Source: JAMZMI01 sp039944535
Lineage (GTDB): Bacteria; Bacteroidota; Bacteroidia; Cytophagales; Cyclobacteriaceae
Assembly: GCA_039944535.1 (NCBI GenBank)
Contig: JBDUYP010000022.1
Coordinates: forward strand, 434,001 to 498,000
Direction of reading: 5' to 3'
Length of the DNA: 64,000 nt
The translations under genes were made by a program, and so were the position numbers. The notes beneath the pieces are model-generated. The model was not told where the DNA came from and did not search any database. It worked only from the letters and a program-made list of their open reading frames with translations. Shown here piece by piece: positions 1 to 9,583 of the stretch; the stretch's first letter is position 1; each line of letters begins with the position of its first letter.

Positions 1-353
1 CCGATGATCTCCCCACCGGAACGCACAAAGTAATTCCGTCCTTCTTTTTCCTCAGATTGTCCCACAACGACATCAAAGCCTACAACTGCGACCTGAACCT
101 GCACAAGAAGAATGACAGCCTGAGCACTTACCAGATTTCCTATCCAGAACTGGAGCGAAACTTGAAAATCACTTTTGAATCGGCATTTCCGTTTAAGATC
201 ACCGGTTGGGAAGACACATACTACAGCGGCTGGGGAGAAAACAGAAAAAAGCTAACCACAAGTGCCACAGCTATCAAAACGATTCGTTCTCAATACTGGA
301 GCAAAAACTCTAATGCTGATGCGGGATTGAGAGAAGAGTTGGGGTTGGAATAA
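1..353 (+). CDS. C-terminal part of an unidentified protein (5' truncated)
   Basis: The frame is open from base 3, so the gene begins before the window; the TTG at 57 is an in-frame leucine codon rather than a convincing start. About 116 residues are visible, ending at a TAA at 351-353. The segment is hydrophilic, rich in Lys, Asn and Tyr, has no membrane segment, and contains an aromatic stretch (GWEDTYYSGWG). I do not recognise the family. It is convergent with the small gene on the other strand, and a bidirectional terminator-like hairpin lies directly after the stop, which supports it being a real gene end. Confidence 0.6.
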   Translation, partial: DDLPTGTHKVIPSFFFLRLSHNDIKAYNCDLNLHKKNDSLSTYQISYPELERNLKITFESAFPFKITGWEDTYYSGWGENRKKLTTSATAIKTIRSQYWSKNSNADAGLREELGLE

Positions 354-354
354 A

Positions 355-387
355 AAAAGCCTTCCCCTGAATCAGAGAAAGGCTTTT
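355..387. terminator. Bidirectional intrinsic terminator between convergent genes
   Basis: Inverted repeat AAAAGCCTT (355-363) and AAGGCTTTT (379-387) with a 15-base loop. It is followed by a short T run on the plus strand and by seven T on the minus strand (complement of 352-358). It separates the plus-strand gene ending at 353 from the minus-strand gene ending at 409. Confidence 0.7.
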
Positions 388-408
388 GGAATATCTTTAA
401 TTTGAATC

Positions 409-699
409 TTAAGCTACATTCAAGGTCTTTACGAGTTCTACCGGACCAAATTGTCTGGTATGTAGAACCGTTTTCTTTCCTTTGATCAATTGTATTTCCG
501 TATTCGGAAAACCAGTCGAAGCGTGCTTTTTGATGACATCATTGTAAAAAACACGTGCCTTGTCAATTTCTCCTTTGCCGAAATCATGTTTGTGATCGTA
601 CTTCTGGATTTTCTGTCCGGGGATCACGTGATACATGGAAACGATAACCGAATATGTCGGTTTGAAAGAGGTTAAAAAATTGTTCCAGGCTTTTTTCAT
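409..699 (-). CDS. Small hypothetical protein downstream of ftsZ
   Basis: 96-residue basic protein without signal peptide or membrane segment, starting MKKAWNNF. The sequence contains KGKKTVLHTRQFGPVEL near the C terminus. I do not recognise a family. It lies 133 bp downstream of ftsZ on the same strand but behind a strong hairpin terminator, so it probably has its own promoter. It ends just before the bidirectional hairpin at 355-387. Overlapping frames at this locus look like shadows. Moderately sure it is real, because both flanks carry terminator-like structures. Confidence 0.55.
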   Translation of the reverse strand: MKKAWNNFLTSFKPTYSVIVSMYHVIPGQKIQKYDHKHDFGKGEIDKARVFYNDVIKKHASTGFPNTEIQLIKGKKTVLHTRQFGPVELVKTLNVA

Positions 700-772
700 T
701 ACTCAAAGAATGTTTTGGTACGCCAAGTTTAATAAATAAGGGGCTTAATTGAAATAATAATTGACGGGTTTG

Positions 773-806
773 TAAAAATAAAAGGCCGTATGCAAGCATA
801 CGGCCT
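773..806 (-). terminator. Terminator of the dcw cluster after ftsZ
   Basis: Perfect 11-bp inverted repeat AGGCCGTATGC (783-793) and GCATACGGCCT (796-806) with a two-base loop, followed on the minus strand by a T-rich run (complement of 773-783). It starts 27 bp after the ftsZ stop, so it should end the division-gene transcript. Confidence 0.85.
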
Positions 807-832
807 CTCGTGGCAGAAATAATTTTTGTCAA

Positions 833-2416
833 TTAATCTACATTGTCATGCAGATACTTATTGTTTCCAAGAATTTGATTGTCTTCCGTCAGGTTAAACT
901 TGGAAATATTCCGATCTGATGAATGTGGCACTTGCGTGAAGTTTACCTTCTTGCGCTCGTATGCAGGCACATCATATTTCGTTTTGTAATCCTGAGCGCT
1001 GATGTCAGTCTTCTGAGCACCATTTAGCATCTCTTCCCTTCTCCTGCGTTCTTCCATAAGTTCTACTTTTTTGGAGTGCATTTCCATATTGGTCATGCGG
1101 GGCAGGTCTATTGGATCTTTCTTCTCTTCTGATGACGGTTTAGGCTTAGCAGCCAAATCATCTTCTTCGTCGAACTCAAATTGAAAATCATCTTCATCTT
1201 CGTCCTCCAGCTCATCTTCACGCTCCACAGCTTGTCTGATTTCCTTTTTCAAAAAATCAAATGTAAAAGAACGTTCATCTTCTTTTTCTTCCTCTACAGA
1301 GTAGTCCTCATCTTCTTCTTCCTGCTCATCATTATCGACATTGAAAAGTCTGATTTGCTGTGGGTTGTTAAGGTCAAATATTTTACCGGTTTCATTGTCA
1401 GATTCCACGCTTTGTGGCTGTGGTGTAGATCTGCGCTGAATCGGCTTGATCTCTTCGTGATCAAAACCAGTAGCTATTACCGTCACTTTGATATTTTCTC
1501 CCAATTCAGGATCTACACCGTGACCAAAGATCACCTCTGCATCATCTCCTGAGAATTCCTGCATGTAGTCCGTCACTTCAGCAAGTTCGTCCATTTGGAG
1601 TTCGGCATCCTCTCCTGACATGATAGAAAGAAGGATTTTCTGAGCGCCGTTGATGTTTTGATTGTTTAGAAGAGGTGAGTTGAGGGCCTCTTCGGCAGCT
1701 CTTCTCGCGCGACTCTCACCGTAAGTCTGAGCTGAGCCCATCACCGCGGCTCCCGCGTCTTTCATTACAGTTTTTACATCTTCAAAATCCACGTTTACAT
1801 AACCTGGTACTGTGATGATTTCAGCAATGCCTTTCGCCGCAGTTGTCAATACATTGTCAGCCTGACCAAAAGCTTCACGAATGGCCAGGTTTCCAAAGAT
1901 CTCTCTCAACTTATCATTGAGAATTACCAGCACTGTATCACAATGTTCTTTTAACTCCGCAATACCAGTATTGGCCGCTTGCATCTTTTTCTTTCCTTCG
2001 AAAGCGAAAGGAGCCGTCACGATACCTACGGTCAGGATGTCCATTTCCTTAGCTATCTGAGCGATAACGGGAGCAGCTCCTGTACCAGTACCACCTCCCA
2101 TTCCGGCGGTAATGAACACCATTTTGGTATCTTCAGCCAGCATTTCACGGATGTCATCTTTAGACTCCAGTGCAGCATTTTTTCCTTTTTCGGGATTGGC
2201 TCCAGCGCCTAATCCTCCTGTGAGTGAGGTGCCCAATTGGATCTTGTTAGGAACCGGGCTGCTCTCCAGTGCCTGGATATCAGTGTTGCAGACAACAAAC
2301 TCTACATCTTTGATACCTAGGTTAAACATGTGGTTTACGGCATTTCCGCCTCCACCACCTACTCCTATCACCTTGATGATGGATTTGTGATGTGTGGGTA
2401 AATCAAATGAATACAT
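833..2416 (-). CDS. ftsZ: Cell division protein FtsZ
   Basis: Tubulin-like GTPase that polymerises into the Z ring. The nucleotide-binding glycine loop GVGGGGGNAVN is at residues 18-28 and the tubulin signature GGGTGTG at 107-113; the T7-loop region (FGQADNVLT) is present. At 527 residues it is much longer than the roughly 380-residue E. coli protein: about residues 340-450 form a very acidic Glu/Asp linker, followed by a basic Arg/Lys stretch and a terminal LHDNVD tail seen in Bacteroidota FtsZ. It is the last gene of the dcw cluster, 31 bp after ftsA, and a strong terminator follows. Confidence 0.98.
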   Translation of the reverse strand: MYSFDLPTHHKSIIKVIGVGGGGGNAVNHMFNLGIKDVEFVVCNTDIQALESSPVPNKIQLGTSLTGGLGAGANPEKGKNAALESKDDIREMLAEDTKMVFITAGMGGGTGTGAAPVIAQIAKEMDILTVGIVTAPFAFEGKKKMQAANTGIAELKEHCDTVLVILNDKLREIFGNLAIREAFGQADNVLTTAAKGIAEIITVPGYVNVDFEDVKTVMKDAGAAVMGSAQTYGESRARRAAEEALNSPLLNNQNINGAQKILLSIMSGEDAELQMDELAEVTDYMQEFSGDDAEVIFGHGVDPELGENIKVTVIATGFDHEEIKPIQRRSTPQPQSVESDNETGKIFDLNNPQQIRLFNVDNDEQEEEDEDYSVEEEKEDERSFTFDFLKKEIRQAVEREDELEDEDEDDFQFEFDEEDDLAAKPKPSSEEKKDPIDLPRMTNMEMHSKKVELMEERRRREEMLNGAQKTDISAQDYKTKYDVPAYERKKVNFTQVPHSSDRNISKFNLTEDNQILGNNKYLHDNVD

Positions 2417-2447
2417 ATTTCTGCCTTTTTTAATTTCTGTTACTTAC

Positions 2448-3746
2448 TTAATAGTCGCTTTTATCATCAAGATCATCGATCAAAAGATCTTTGGTCTTTT
2501 CGATGATATTCATGAAAAACTTCCCACCCTTTTTAGAGTGTTTGCTTTTGGCGCTTACGCCACCAACTTTCTCTCTATAGCCATCTTCACGAATATCCAG
2601 GGCTCTAAAACCTGAAAGCACCAACCCGACAGTAGTCGCGTACATTGGACTCTTGACTGACTCCAACTTACTCTTACCAAGGTGCTCGTTAGGATAACCT
2701 ATTCTAGTATCTAGGCCGGTCATATACTCAAACAACTGCTGCAGATTGGTGAGCTGTGATCCGCCTCCTGTAACCACGATTCCGGCTGCCAATCTCTTAT
2801 TGTAACCCGAAGTGATGATCTCAGTGTGAACCATCTCTATGATCTCTTCCATTCTGGCTTCAATTACATGCGCTAGGTTTTTCAACGAAATCTCCTTCGG
2901 AGCTCTGTTTCTCAAACCTGGTATGGATACTATCTCGTTTGGACTGGCCTCTTCGGCAATCGCTCTGCCAAACTTGGTTTTCAGGAGCTCTGCCTGATGA
3001 TCCATCACCATACATCCTTGCTTGATGTCGGAAGTGATGATATTTCCACCAAAAGGTATCACTGCCGTGTGCCTAATGATGTTATCATAAAAAACGGCAA
3101 TATCAGTGGTACCACCCCCTATGTCAACCAAACAAACACCGGCTTCCTTTTCTTCGTCGCTAAGCACCGAGAGAGAAGATGCCAGCGGCTCCAAAATCAA
3201 ATTTTCGATTTCAAGGCCTGCGCGTTTTACACACTTATTGATATTATTAATAGCGTTAGTCTGAGCTGTGATGATGTGGAAGTCAGCTTCAAGCTTGACG
3301 CCAGACATACCTACAGGATCTTTGATCCCATCCTCATAGTCGACGATATAATCCTGCGGCATCACGTGGATGATCTCACTACCTGGCGGTATGACAATGC
3401 GATACATGTCGCTAGTTAGACGATTGATGTCCTCCACGGTGATCTCATCATCAGAACTGCGTGTGATAGAGCCATGATGAACGGCACTCTTGATGTGCTG
3501 CCCGGCAATACCTACGTTGACCACATTGATATCAATCCCGGACTGCTCGCTTGCCTCGGCAATGGCTTTCTCGATGGCCACAACAGTTTTGTCAATATTG
3601 GTGACAATACCGCGGATAACTCCGTCTGACACGGCCTTTCCCATGCCCAGCACTTCGAGTTTCCCAAACTCATTTTTGCGACCTACTATGGCGCAAATCT
3701 TTGTGGTTCCGATATCTAATCCTACGATGATTTTATCTTCTTTCAT
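2448..3746 (-). CDS. ftsA: Cell division protein FtsA
   Basis: Actin-like ATPase that tethers FtsZ to the membrane. The N-terminal phosphate-1 motif (VGLDIGTTKICAIVG) is at about residues 8-22, and the phosphate-2 motif DIGGGTTDIAVF lies mid-protein. The 432-residue length is normal. The C-terminal region contains a basic Lys-rich stretch followed by an amphipathic segment (FFMNIIEKTKDLL) that could act as the membrane-targeting helix. It sits between ftsQ (56 bp gap) and ftsZ (31 bp gap). Confidence 0.97.
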   Translation of the reverse strand: MKEDKIIVGLDIGTTKICAIVGRKNEFGKLEVLGMGKAVSDGVIRGIVTNIDKTVVAIEKAIAEASEQSGIDINVVNVGIAGQHIKSAVHHGSITRSSDDEITVEDINRLTSDMYRIVIPPGSEIIHVMPQDYIVDYEDGIKDPVGMSGVKLEADFHIITAQTNAINNINKCVKRAGLEIENLILEPLASSLSVLSDEEKEAGVCLVDIGGGTTDIAVFYDNIIRHTAVIPFGGNIITSDIKQGCMVMDHQAELLKTKFGRAIAEEASPNEIVSIPGLRNRAPKEISLKNLAHVIEARMEEIIEMVHTEIITSGYNKRLAAGIVVTGGGSQLTNLQQLFEYMTGLDTRIGYPNEHLGKSKLESVKSPMYATTVGLVLSGFRALDIREDGYREKVGGVSAKSKHSKKGGKFFMNIIEKTKDLLIDDLDDKSDY

Positions 3747-3802
3747 CTCTCTAACTATTTAAACGCTTAATATCTCTATCCTGCCTGAGCAGGTATTTTT
3801 TC

Positions 3803-4558
3803 TTATTCACAAACAATTTGATCCTTGAACTTTAAGTTGACCGTGCTGTACGTATTCCAACCTTTGTTCGGTAATATCTCTTTATAAAACAGTTTCAGTT
3901 TTCTAAATTTTTCGTCCAGTTTTTCCGGCATACCGAAAGTTATTTCCTGCTTTGTGACCTGTGGCTGCATGATGATCTGCCCATCACCCTGAATCAACAT
4001 GCCAGCGATCTGGGCACGCCAAAATTCATCTTTATCCACGAAGTGAAGAAGTTCGAGCAACTGCTGGCCGTACGAACTTTCTGTAATATTTTCTTCCCAT
4101 CCTAACTTTCTTTCAAATTCCAAAATCGGAACACGAGCCACTTGACTGGCCTTAGTCGGAATGAGATAACCGTCAGCATCTATGTATCTATCCTCACCAG
4201 CACGGTTAAAAACACGTGCAATCGGCTTGGCTTGCTTTACCTGCACAATGAGGTTGCCTTTGATATCCTTATAGACCTGAGCATCTTTCACGAATGGATG
4301 AACCTCCACTCGCTGCTCGAGGATTTTAAGGTCGAGTTGGCTCACCGCCGAACCCAGTACATAATCCGTACTTTCGGCATTGAGAAGGCTAATAACCTCT
4401 TCTTTATCGGTGAAATAGTTGCCATCCAGCGTTTCAATATTTACTTCTACATCGTTGACAGGTCGGGCGGCTCTTTTCACTGCTGCAAAGCTAATTACCA
4501 CCAACATCACAATGCAGGCAACTGAGTAAAACAATATCTTTTTTATGCTACTCTTCAA
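3803..4558 (-). CDS. ftsQ: Cell division protein FtsQ
   Basis: Bitopic divisome protein. A short basic N terminus (MKSSIKK) precedes one membrane segment at about residues 8-26, then a periplasmic POTRA-like region (VEVNIETLDGNYFTDKEEV) and a beta domain with the typical QAKPIARVF and DADGYLIP segments. The 251 residues fit Bacteroidota FtsQ. Its start overlaps the murC stop by 4 bp, implying translational coupling, and ftsA follows after 56 bp. Confidence 0.92.
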   Translation of the reverse strand: MKSSIKKILFYSVACIVMLVVISFAAVKRAARPVNDVEVNIETLDGNYFTDKEEVISLLNAESTDYVLGSAVSQLDLKILEQRVEVHPFVKDAQVYKDIKGNLIVQVKQAKPIARVFNRAGEDRYIDADGYLIPTKASQVARVPILEFERKLGWEENITESSYGQQLLELLHFVDKDEFWRAQIAGMLIQGDGQIIMQPQVTKQEITFGMPEKLDEKFRKLKLFYKEILPNKGWNTYSTVNLKFKDQIVCE

Positions 4559-5931
4559 GCTTCTTCCTTTTTAAAGTGATTTCCAATTACGGGCACCAGT
4601 TGATCTATATCACCGGCACCTATTGTCACGAGAATATCCAAATCCCTTTCTTCTAAATCTGCTACTATATCTTCTTTTGCAACTATCTTCCTGTTGGCCG
4701 TAAACATTTTGTCCAAAATCATCTGAGAAGTCACACCCGGTATTGGTGTTTCTCTGGCCGGATATATATCGAGCAATATTACCTCGTCTGACAAGTCAAG
4801 ACTCTCTGCAAATCCCAAATAGAAATCCTTGGTACGGCTATACAAATGAGGCTGAAAAATCGTTGTGATTTTTTTGTTCGGATACATACTTTTGACCGAT
4901 CGCAAGAAAGCCGTAATCTCAGATGGATGATGTGCATAATCATCTATATAGACCAGATCCTTCTGACGCAGGATAAACTCAAATCGGCGCTTAACTCCAC
5001 GATAAGATTTGACTGCTTCTTTGATCACCTCCAATGGCACGTCCAATTCTATAGCGGCTGAAATGGCTGCAACACAGTTTTCCACGTTGTGAAAACCCGG
5101 CACATAGAGTGCAATGTCTTTGATGGTTCTCCGTCCGTGATAATTGAAATAAAACACCCCACCAATAGACCTCAAGGCGCGAGCCTGATAATCACCCTGA
5201 TCTATACCATAGGTGAAATAAAGATTTTCAAGGTATGTATTGACTTTTTCGGCTGCCTTGTAATGCACAAGCAAGTGGCCATCTTCTGGAACAAGCTGCA
5301 AAAATTTACCAAAAGCTTCTTTCATCTGACTTTCGTCACCATAGATATCCAGATGGTCCGCATCCACGGAGGTGACTATAGCATAGTTTGGAAAAAGTCT
5401 GTGAAACGATCTATCGAATTCGTCTGCTTCAACCACAAGCGGAGCATCCTTTTCTCCAATAATCAGATTAGAATTGGTATTGGTCATAATACCGCCGATG
5501 AAAGCAGAACAACCTGCTTCCGATTTGCTCAATATGTGCGCGAGCATCGAAGAAGTGGTTGTCTTACCGTGAGTTCCCCCCACGGCTATACAATAGTGAT
5601 CTTTTGAAATCATACCCAGAACCTCTGAGCGCTTCATCACTGTGAAGTCCTTTTTCTGGAAGTAAACCAGCTCACCAAAATCGGCAGGCACAGCGGGTGT
5701 GTAAACAATCAGACACCATTCACGCTCCTTGAAGGTCTCGGGAATGGCTTTGACCTTGTCTTCATAATGAATCCAGATTCCTTCGTCCTCAAGAGATTGA
5801 GTCAAAGGTGTTTTCACGCGATCATAACCCGCAACACGCTTACCTCGCTGTTTGAACCAACGGGCAATGGCGCTCATTCCGATCCCTCCGATCCCAATGA
5901 AATAGACGCTATCGATTTTATCTAGCTCCAT
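4555..5931 (-). CDS. murC: UDP-N-acetylmuramate--L-alanine ligase MurC
   Basis: Cytoplasmic Mur ligase adding L-Ala to UDP-MurNAc. The N-terminal Rossmann motif GIGGIGMSAIA is at about residues 13-23, the ATP P-loop GGTHGKTTTSSML at about 119-131, the EADEFDRSF segment follows, and the C-terminal YAHHPSEI segment is present. At 458 residues it has normal length. The start overlaps the murG stop by one base (TAATG), so the two are coupled. Confidence 0.98.
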   Translation of the reverse strand: MELDKIDSVYFIGIGGIGMSAIARWFKQRGKRVAGYDRVKTPLTQSLEDEGIWIHYEDKVKAIPETFKEREWCLIVYTPAVPADFGELVYFQKKDFTVMKRSEVLGMISKDHYCIAVGGTHGKTTTSSMLAHILSKSEAGCSAFIGGIMTNTNSNLIIGEKDAPLVVEADEFDRSFHRLFPNYAIVTSVDADHLDIYGDESQMKEAFGKFLQLVPEDGHLLVHYKAAEKVNTYLENLYFTYGIDQGDYQARALRSIGGVFYFNYHGRRTIKDIALYVPGFHNVENCVAAISAAIELDVPLEVIKEAVKSYRGVKRRFEFILRQKDLVYIDDYAHHPSEITAFLRSVKSMYPNKKITTIFQPHLYSRTKDFYLGFAESLDLSDEVILLDIYPARETPIPGVTSQMILDKMFTANRKIVAKEDIVADLEERDLDILVTIGAGDIDQLVPVIGNHFKKEEA

Positions 5932-7040
5932 TATGCTGCTATCAATTTTAATACCTCATTCGCAATGTCTTTGGACGCATCTGCGTGAGCCATTGCTTTT
6001 ATATTTTTACTCAAATCTGCTTTAGCCGTCTCATCTTCCAGGAGCGTCAGCGCTCTGTCAATCAGACTATCCTTAGCATCCGAATCGGCCACTAAGATGG
6101 CTGCATTCCGCTCCACCAGAGCTTTAGCATTGATCGTTTGGTGATCTTCGGCTACATTGGGAGACGGCACCAAAATGCTCGGCTTGCCCGTAAGCATAAG
6201 CTCGGCTATGGCCAGCGCCCCCGCCCTGGAAACAACCACGTCTGCCACGGCATAGGCGTAGTTCATTTCTCTCAAGAAATCAAACATTCTGATGTTTTCA
6301 GACTGCTCTCCTACTCGCTCAATCATCTCCTCAAAATAGTATCCTCCTGTCTGCCAGATCACCTGATAGCCGGACTCAGCTAGTCTTTTATAACCAGCAA
6401 GGATGAATTCGTTGATAGATCTTGCTCCTAAACTTCCACCTACAACCAACAATGTCTTTTTGGAATCAGAGAAATTGAAAAAATCGTATGCTGATTTCTT
6501 TTCCGAATCGTCCAGCAATATGGTTTTGCGCACAGGGTTTCCTGTGACCACAAGTTTGTCTGCAGGAAAATACTTTTCCATGCCTCCATGAGCCACACAT
6601 ATCTTATTCACTCGCTTGGCCAATAATTTATTGGTGAGACCGGCATAGGAGTTTTGTTCCTGAATTAAAGTAGGAATACCCTTTCTAGTGGCAGCAAAAA
6701 GCAAAGGTCCACTGGCATATCCACCCACACCAATCACAGCATCGGGCTTGAATTTTCTGATCAGACTAAATGACTTCCATACACTGGATATGACTTTGAA
6801 AGGAAAAGCGAGATTCTGCAGCGACAGACTCCTTTGCAAGCCGCTGATCCAAAGACCAACGATTTCAAAACCAGCATCGGGCACCTTCTTCATCTCCATC
6901 TTACCCTTGGCACCAACAAACAGTATCTCCACGTCACTCAGCATATCCTTGAGCGATTGGGCAATAGAAACTGCTGGATAGATGTGCCCTCCGGTACCCC
7001 CTCCGCTAATCATAATCCGATATGTTTTCTTTTCAGCCAT
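5931..7040 (-). CDS. murG: UDP-GlcNAc:lipid I GlcNAc transferase MurG
   Basis: Membrane-associated GT28 glycosyltransferase converting lipid I to lipid II on the cytoplasmic face. The N-terminal glycine-rich loop SGGGTGGHIYPAVSIA is at about residues 12-27; the C-terminal donor-binding segments (VVGGSLGARSINE, VVSRAGALAIAELM and NVAEDHQTINA) are intact. 369 residues, normal. It directly abuts ftsW (stop at 7041, next start at 7040). Confidence 0.98.
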   Translation of the reverse strand: MAEKKTYRIMISGGGTGGHIYPAVSIAQSLKDMLSDVEILFVGAKGKMEMKKVPDAGFEIVGLWISGLQRSLSLQNLAFPFKVISSVWKSFSLIRKFKPDAVIGVGGYASGPLLFAATRKGIPTLIQEQNSYAGLTNKLLAKRVNKICVAHGGMEKYFPADKLVVTGNPVRKTILLDDSEKKSAYDFFNFSDSKKTLLVVGGSLGARSINEFILAGYKRLAESGYQVIWQTGGYYFEEMIERVGEQSENIRMFDFLREMNYAYAVADVVVSRAGALAIAELMLTGKPSILVPSPNVAEDHQTINAKALVERNAAILVADSDAKDSLIDRALTLLEDETAKADLSKNIKAMAHADASKDIANEVLKLIAA

Positions 7041-8207
7041 TTATGCCGCTTCTCTCATATTATTTCTAAACTGATTTGCCATGGGCGAACCAACATCATC
7101 TATTTCTCCTCTGCTCACGCTTAGAATGATTCCTATTGCCAAGCCTGTAAAAAGCTGGGATGTACCCCCCATGCTTATCAATGGCAATGGTAGCCCCGTA
7201 ATTGGACCTAATCCCACGGCCACTCCCATGTTCACCACAGCCTGCATCACCAGTGCAAAGGCCAGTCCTGCCGAAAGCAATCCTCCATAAGCACGGTCGC
7301 TTTCTGCGGCAGCTTTCATCCCTCTATAGAGTAGCGCCAGATATAACAACAGCACTACAAAACCACCGATCAGACCGTACTCCTCCAAAATGATGGCGAA
7401 CACAAAATCTGAATAAGGGTGAGGTAAATAATTTCTTTGGTCACTCTGTCCGGGCCCCTTCCCGGTAAGTCCGCCCGTGGCTATTGCGATGTAGGCCTGC
7501 TTAGCCTGAAATGGAATATCGTCTTTATCGAAGAACGACTCTACCCGGCTCAGGGCCGTACCACCTCTTTGTCCGATTGCCAGCGCGGCAGAACCTGAGA
7601 TGGCTCCAATGACCAAAAGCATTACCAGATATTTCACCGGCACACGACCAATAAACAATACCAGCATGCAAGTACCAAAAAGCAACACTGCTGTAGAAAT
7701 ATTGGTCATGGCTATCAAACCACAGATCAAACCAATCCACAAAAGCATCGGGATTATCGCCTTTTGGAAATCATCAATGCTTTGCTGTTTTTTGGAAAGC
7801 ATCGCGGCTAAAGTCACCAGCAGAGCAAGCTTGGCCAAATCTGAAGGCTGGAAAGCCTGATTGATAAATGGAATGGTGATCCATCGCGAAGCATCATTGA
7901 TATTGTTACCAAACTGCCAGGTAATCAAAAGCAAAGGCACGGAAATCCAAAGTGCAAATCGCGAAAGCTTCGAGTAGTATCTGTAGTCTATCTTATGCGC
8001 AATCCACATGGCAAACAAACTCAAAAACACGAGTGATGAGTGCTTGATTAGGTAATACTCCGTATCGCCACCCATCATTTTGTAGGCCAAACTTCCTGTG
8101 GCGCTATACACCACCAGGATACTGAACATAGATAGCACAAAAACGATGAACCAGATCACCGGATCTCCTTTCAGATTTTTGTATGCCCAATCTTTGATGA
8201 CATTCAT
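7041..8207 (-). CDS. ftsW: Lipid II polymerase FtsW (SEDS family)
   Basis: Polytopic SEDS glycosyltransferase that polymerises lipid II in division. About ten membrane segments are visible over 388 residues. Family landmarks include WITIPFINQAFQPSDLAKLA, the ATGGLTGKGPGQS segment in the large periplasmic loop, SDFVFAIILEEYG and the PLPLISMGGTS segment near the C terminus. Overlap with the murD stop is 4 bp. Its position in the dcw cluster next to murG and its neighbours favour FtsW over RodA. Confidence 0.95.
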   Translation of the reverse strand: MNVIKDWAYKNLKGDPVIWFIVFVLSMFSILVVYSATGSLAYKMMGGDTEYYLIKHSSLVFLSLFAMWIAHKIDYRYYSKLSRFALWISVPLLLITWQFGNNINDASRWITIPFINQAFQPSDLAKLALLVTLAAMLSKKQQSIDDFQKAIIPMLLWIGLICGLIAMTNISTAVLLFGTCMLVLFIGRVPVKYLVMLLVIGAISGSAALAIGQRGGTALSRVESFFDKDDIPFQAKQAYIAIATGGLTGKGPGQSDQRNYLPHPYSDFVFAIILEEYGLIGGFVVLLLYLALLYRGMKAAAESDRAYGGLLSAGLAFALVMQAVVNMGVAVGLGPITGLPLPLISMGGTSQLFTGLAIGIILSVSRGEIDDVGSPMANQFRNNMREAA

Positions 8208-9583
8208 GCTTTCAGTGTTTTAGATTCTGAAATTGATTTCACTGCCGCCTTGAACTGATCGCCACGGTCTTCATAATTATTAAAAAGGTCAAAGCTGGCA
8301 CAAGCGGGAGATAGCAAAACCACATCCCCTTGTTCGGACAATTCGGCTGCCGCGGCAACTGCTTTCTCAGCAGAATCTACCTCCACGATTGTAGGCACTA
8401 CATCACCAAATGCTGACACCAACGGCTCATTTTCTGTACCCAAACAGATCAGTGCTTTTACTTTTTCCTTAACCAAATCCACGATTTGGCTGTAGTCATT
8501 TCCTTTATCCACTCCTCCTGCGATCCATACTATATTTTCATTAATGCCTTCCAGTGCATAGAACACTGAATCCACATTGGTCGCTTTGGAGTCATTGATA
8601 TATTTCACTCCGTCAATCTTACCAGCAAGCTCAAGCCTATGGGGTGCATTGATGAAGGATTTAAGTCCTTTTAAAATACTTTCTATAGAAATATCAAACC
8701 ACAGTGCACAGAGAACAGCCGACATACTGTTGATCATATTGTGCTTACCGATAAGCGATATTTCAGACATTGGGATTTTGTGATTTTTCCCTTTGTCTTT
8801 GTATTGATAATCGAAAATCAAGTGCTCATTGTCCATATAGGCCTGCCACTTCGGGCCTTTGGTCGCTGAAACCGCAAACAGGCAAGCTTCTATCTGCCGC
8901 TTGGCAATTTCCTCAGACACTGGCTTACTATCAGCGCAGTAAACGAAGCACTCATCTTGAGTGAGGTTTTCCGTAATCCTGAATTTTGAGGAAATATATC
9001 TCTGAAAATCATTGTTGTACCTATCCAGGTGATCGGGAGTGATATTGAGCAACACTGCAATATCAGGCTTGAACTGAACTACCCCATCTAACTGAAAACT
9101 ACTGACCTCCACCACATAATAGTCGTATCCGCCCTCTGCTACGAGTTTGGCAAGGCTGACTCCCACATTGCCGCCAAGCGCCACATTGAATCCTGCAGAT
9201 TTGAGTAAATGATAGGTCAAAAGTGATGTGGTGGTCTTGCCATTGGTTCCGGTAATCGCGATTACTTTGGCCTCCTTTTCCATGTATCTGAAGGCAAATT
9301 CAATCTCGGAGATAACCGAAATTCCCTGCGCTACAATAGACTGGATGAAAGGAACCATGTCAGGAATACCGGGGCTTTTAACCACAATATCTGCAGCCAA
9401 AATACGAGACGCAGTATGACCACCTTCCTCAAACTCAACATCAAGTGTTTGAAGAATAGTCTTGCGATCATCAGAGATCATACCACTATCAGACAAGAAA
9501 ACCTCAAGACCGAGTTCCTTACCTAATATGGCCGCTCCAATGCCGCTTTCTGCAGCTCCCAATATGGCTACTTTTCTATTCAC
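8204..9583 (-). CDS. murD: UDP-MurNAc-L-Ala--D-Glu ligase MurD
   Basis: Cytoplasmic Mur ligase adding D-glutamate. The N-terminal UDP-binding fold begins KVAILGAAESGIGAA; the P-loop ITGTNGKTTTSLL is at about residues 115-127; INDSKATNVDSV and LLSPACASFDLF, both typical of MurD, are in the C-terminal half. 459 residues, normal. The preceding gene is the unidentified 124-aa ORF, whose stop abuts this start. Confidence 0.97.
   Translation of the reverse strand: MNRKVAILGAAESGIGAAILGKELGLEVFLSDSGMISDDRKTILQTLDVEFEEGGHTASRILAADIVVKSPGIPDMVPFIQSIVAQGISVISEIEFAFRYMEKEAKVIAITGTNGKTTTSLLTYHLLKSAGFNVALGGNVGVSLAKLVAEGGYDYYVVEVSSFQLDGVVQFKPDIAVLLNITPDHLDRYNNDFQRYISSKFRITENLTQDECFVYCADSKPVSEEIAKRQIEACLFAVSATKGPKWQAYMDNEHLIFDYQYKDKGKNHKIPMSEISLIGKHNMINSMSAVLCALWFDISIESILKGLKSFINAPHRLELAGKIDGVKYINDSKATNVDSVFYALEGINENIVWIAGGVDKGNDYSQIVDLVKEKVKALICLGTENEPLVSAFGDVVPTIVEVDSAEKAVAAAAELSEQGDVVLLSPACASFDLFNNYEDRGDQFKAAVKSISESKTLKA

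Noticed and set aside
584..832. 82-aa minus-strand ORF after ftsZ
   Set aside because: It spans the terminator hairpin and overlaps the more credible 96-aa ORF; composition looks like a shadow.
3780..3793. Terminator-like hairpin CCTGC-CTGA-GCAGG followed by T run
   Set aside because: It reads as a terminator only on the plus strand, while ftsQ-ftsA are on the minus strand; there is no plus-strand gene here to end.
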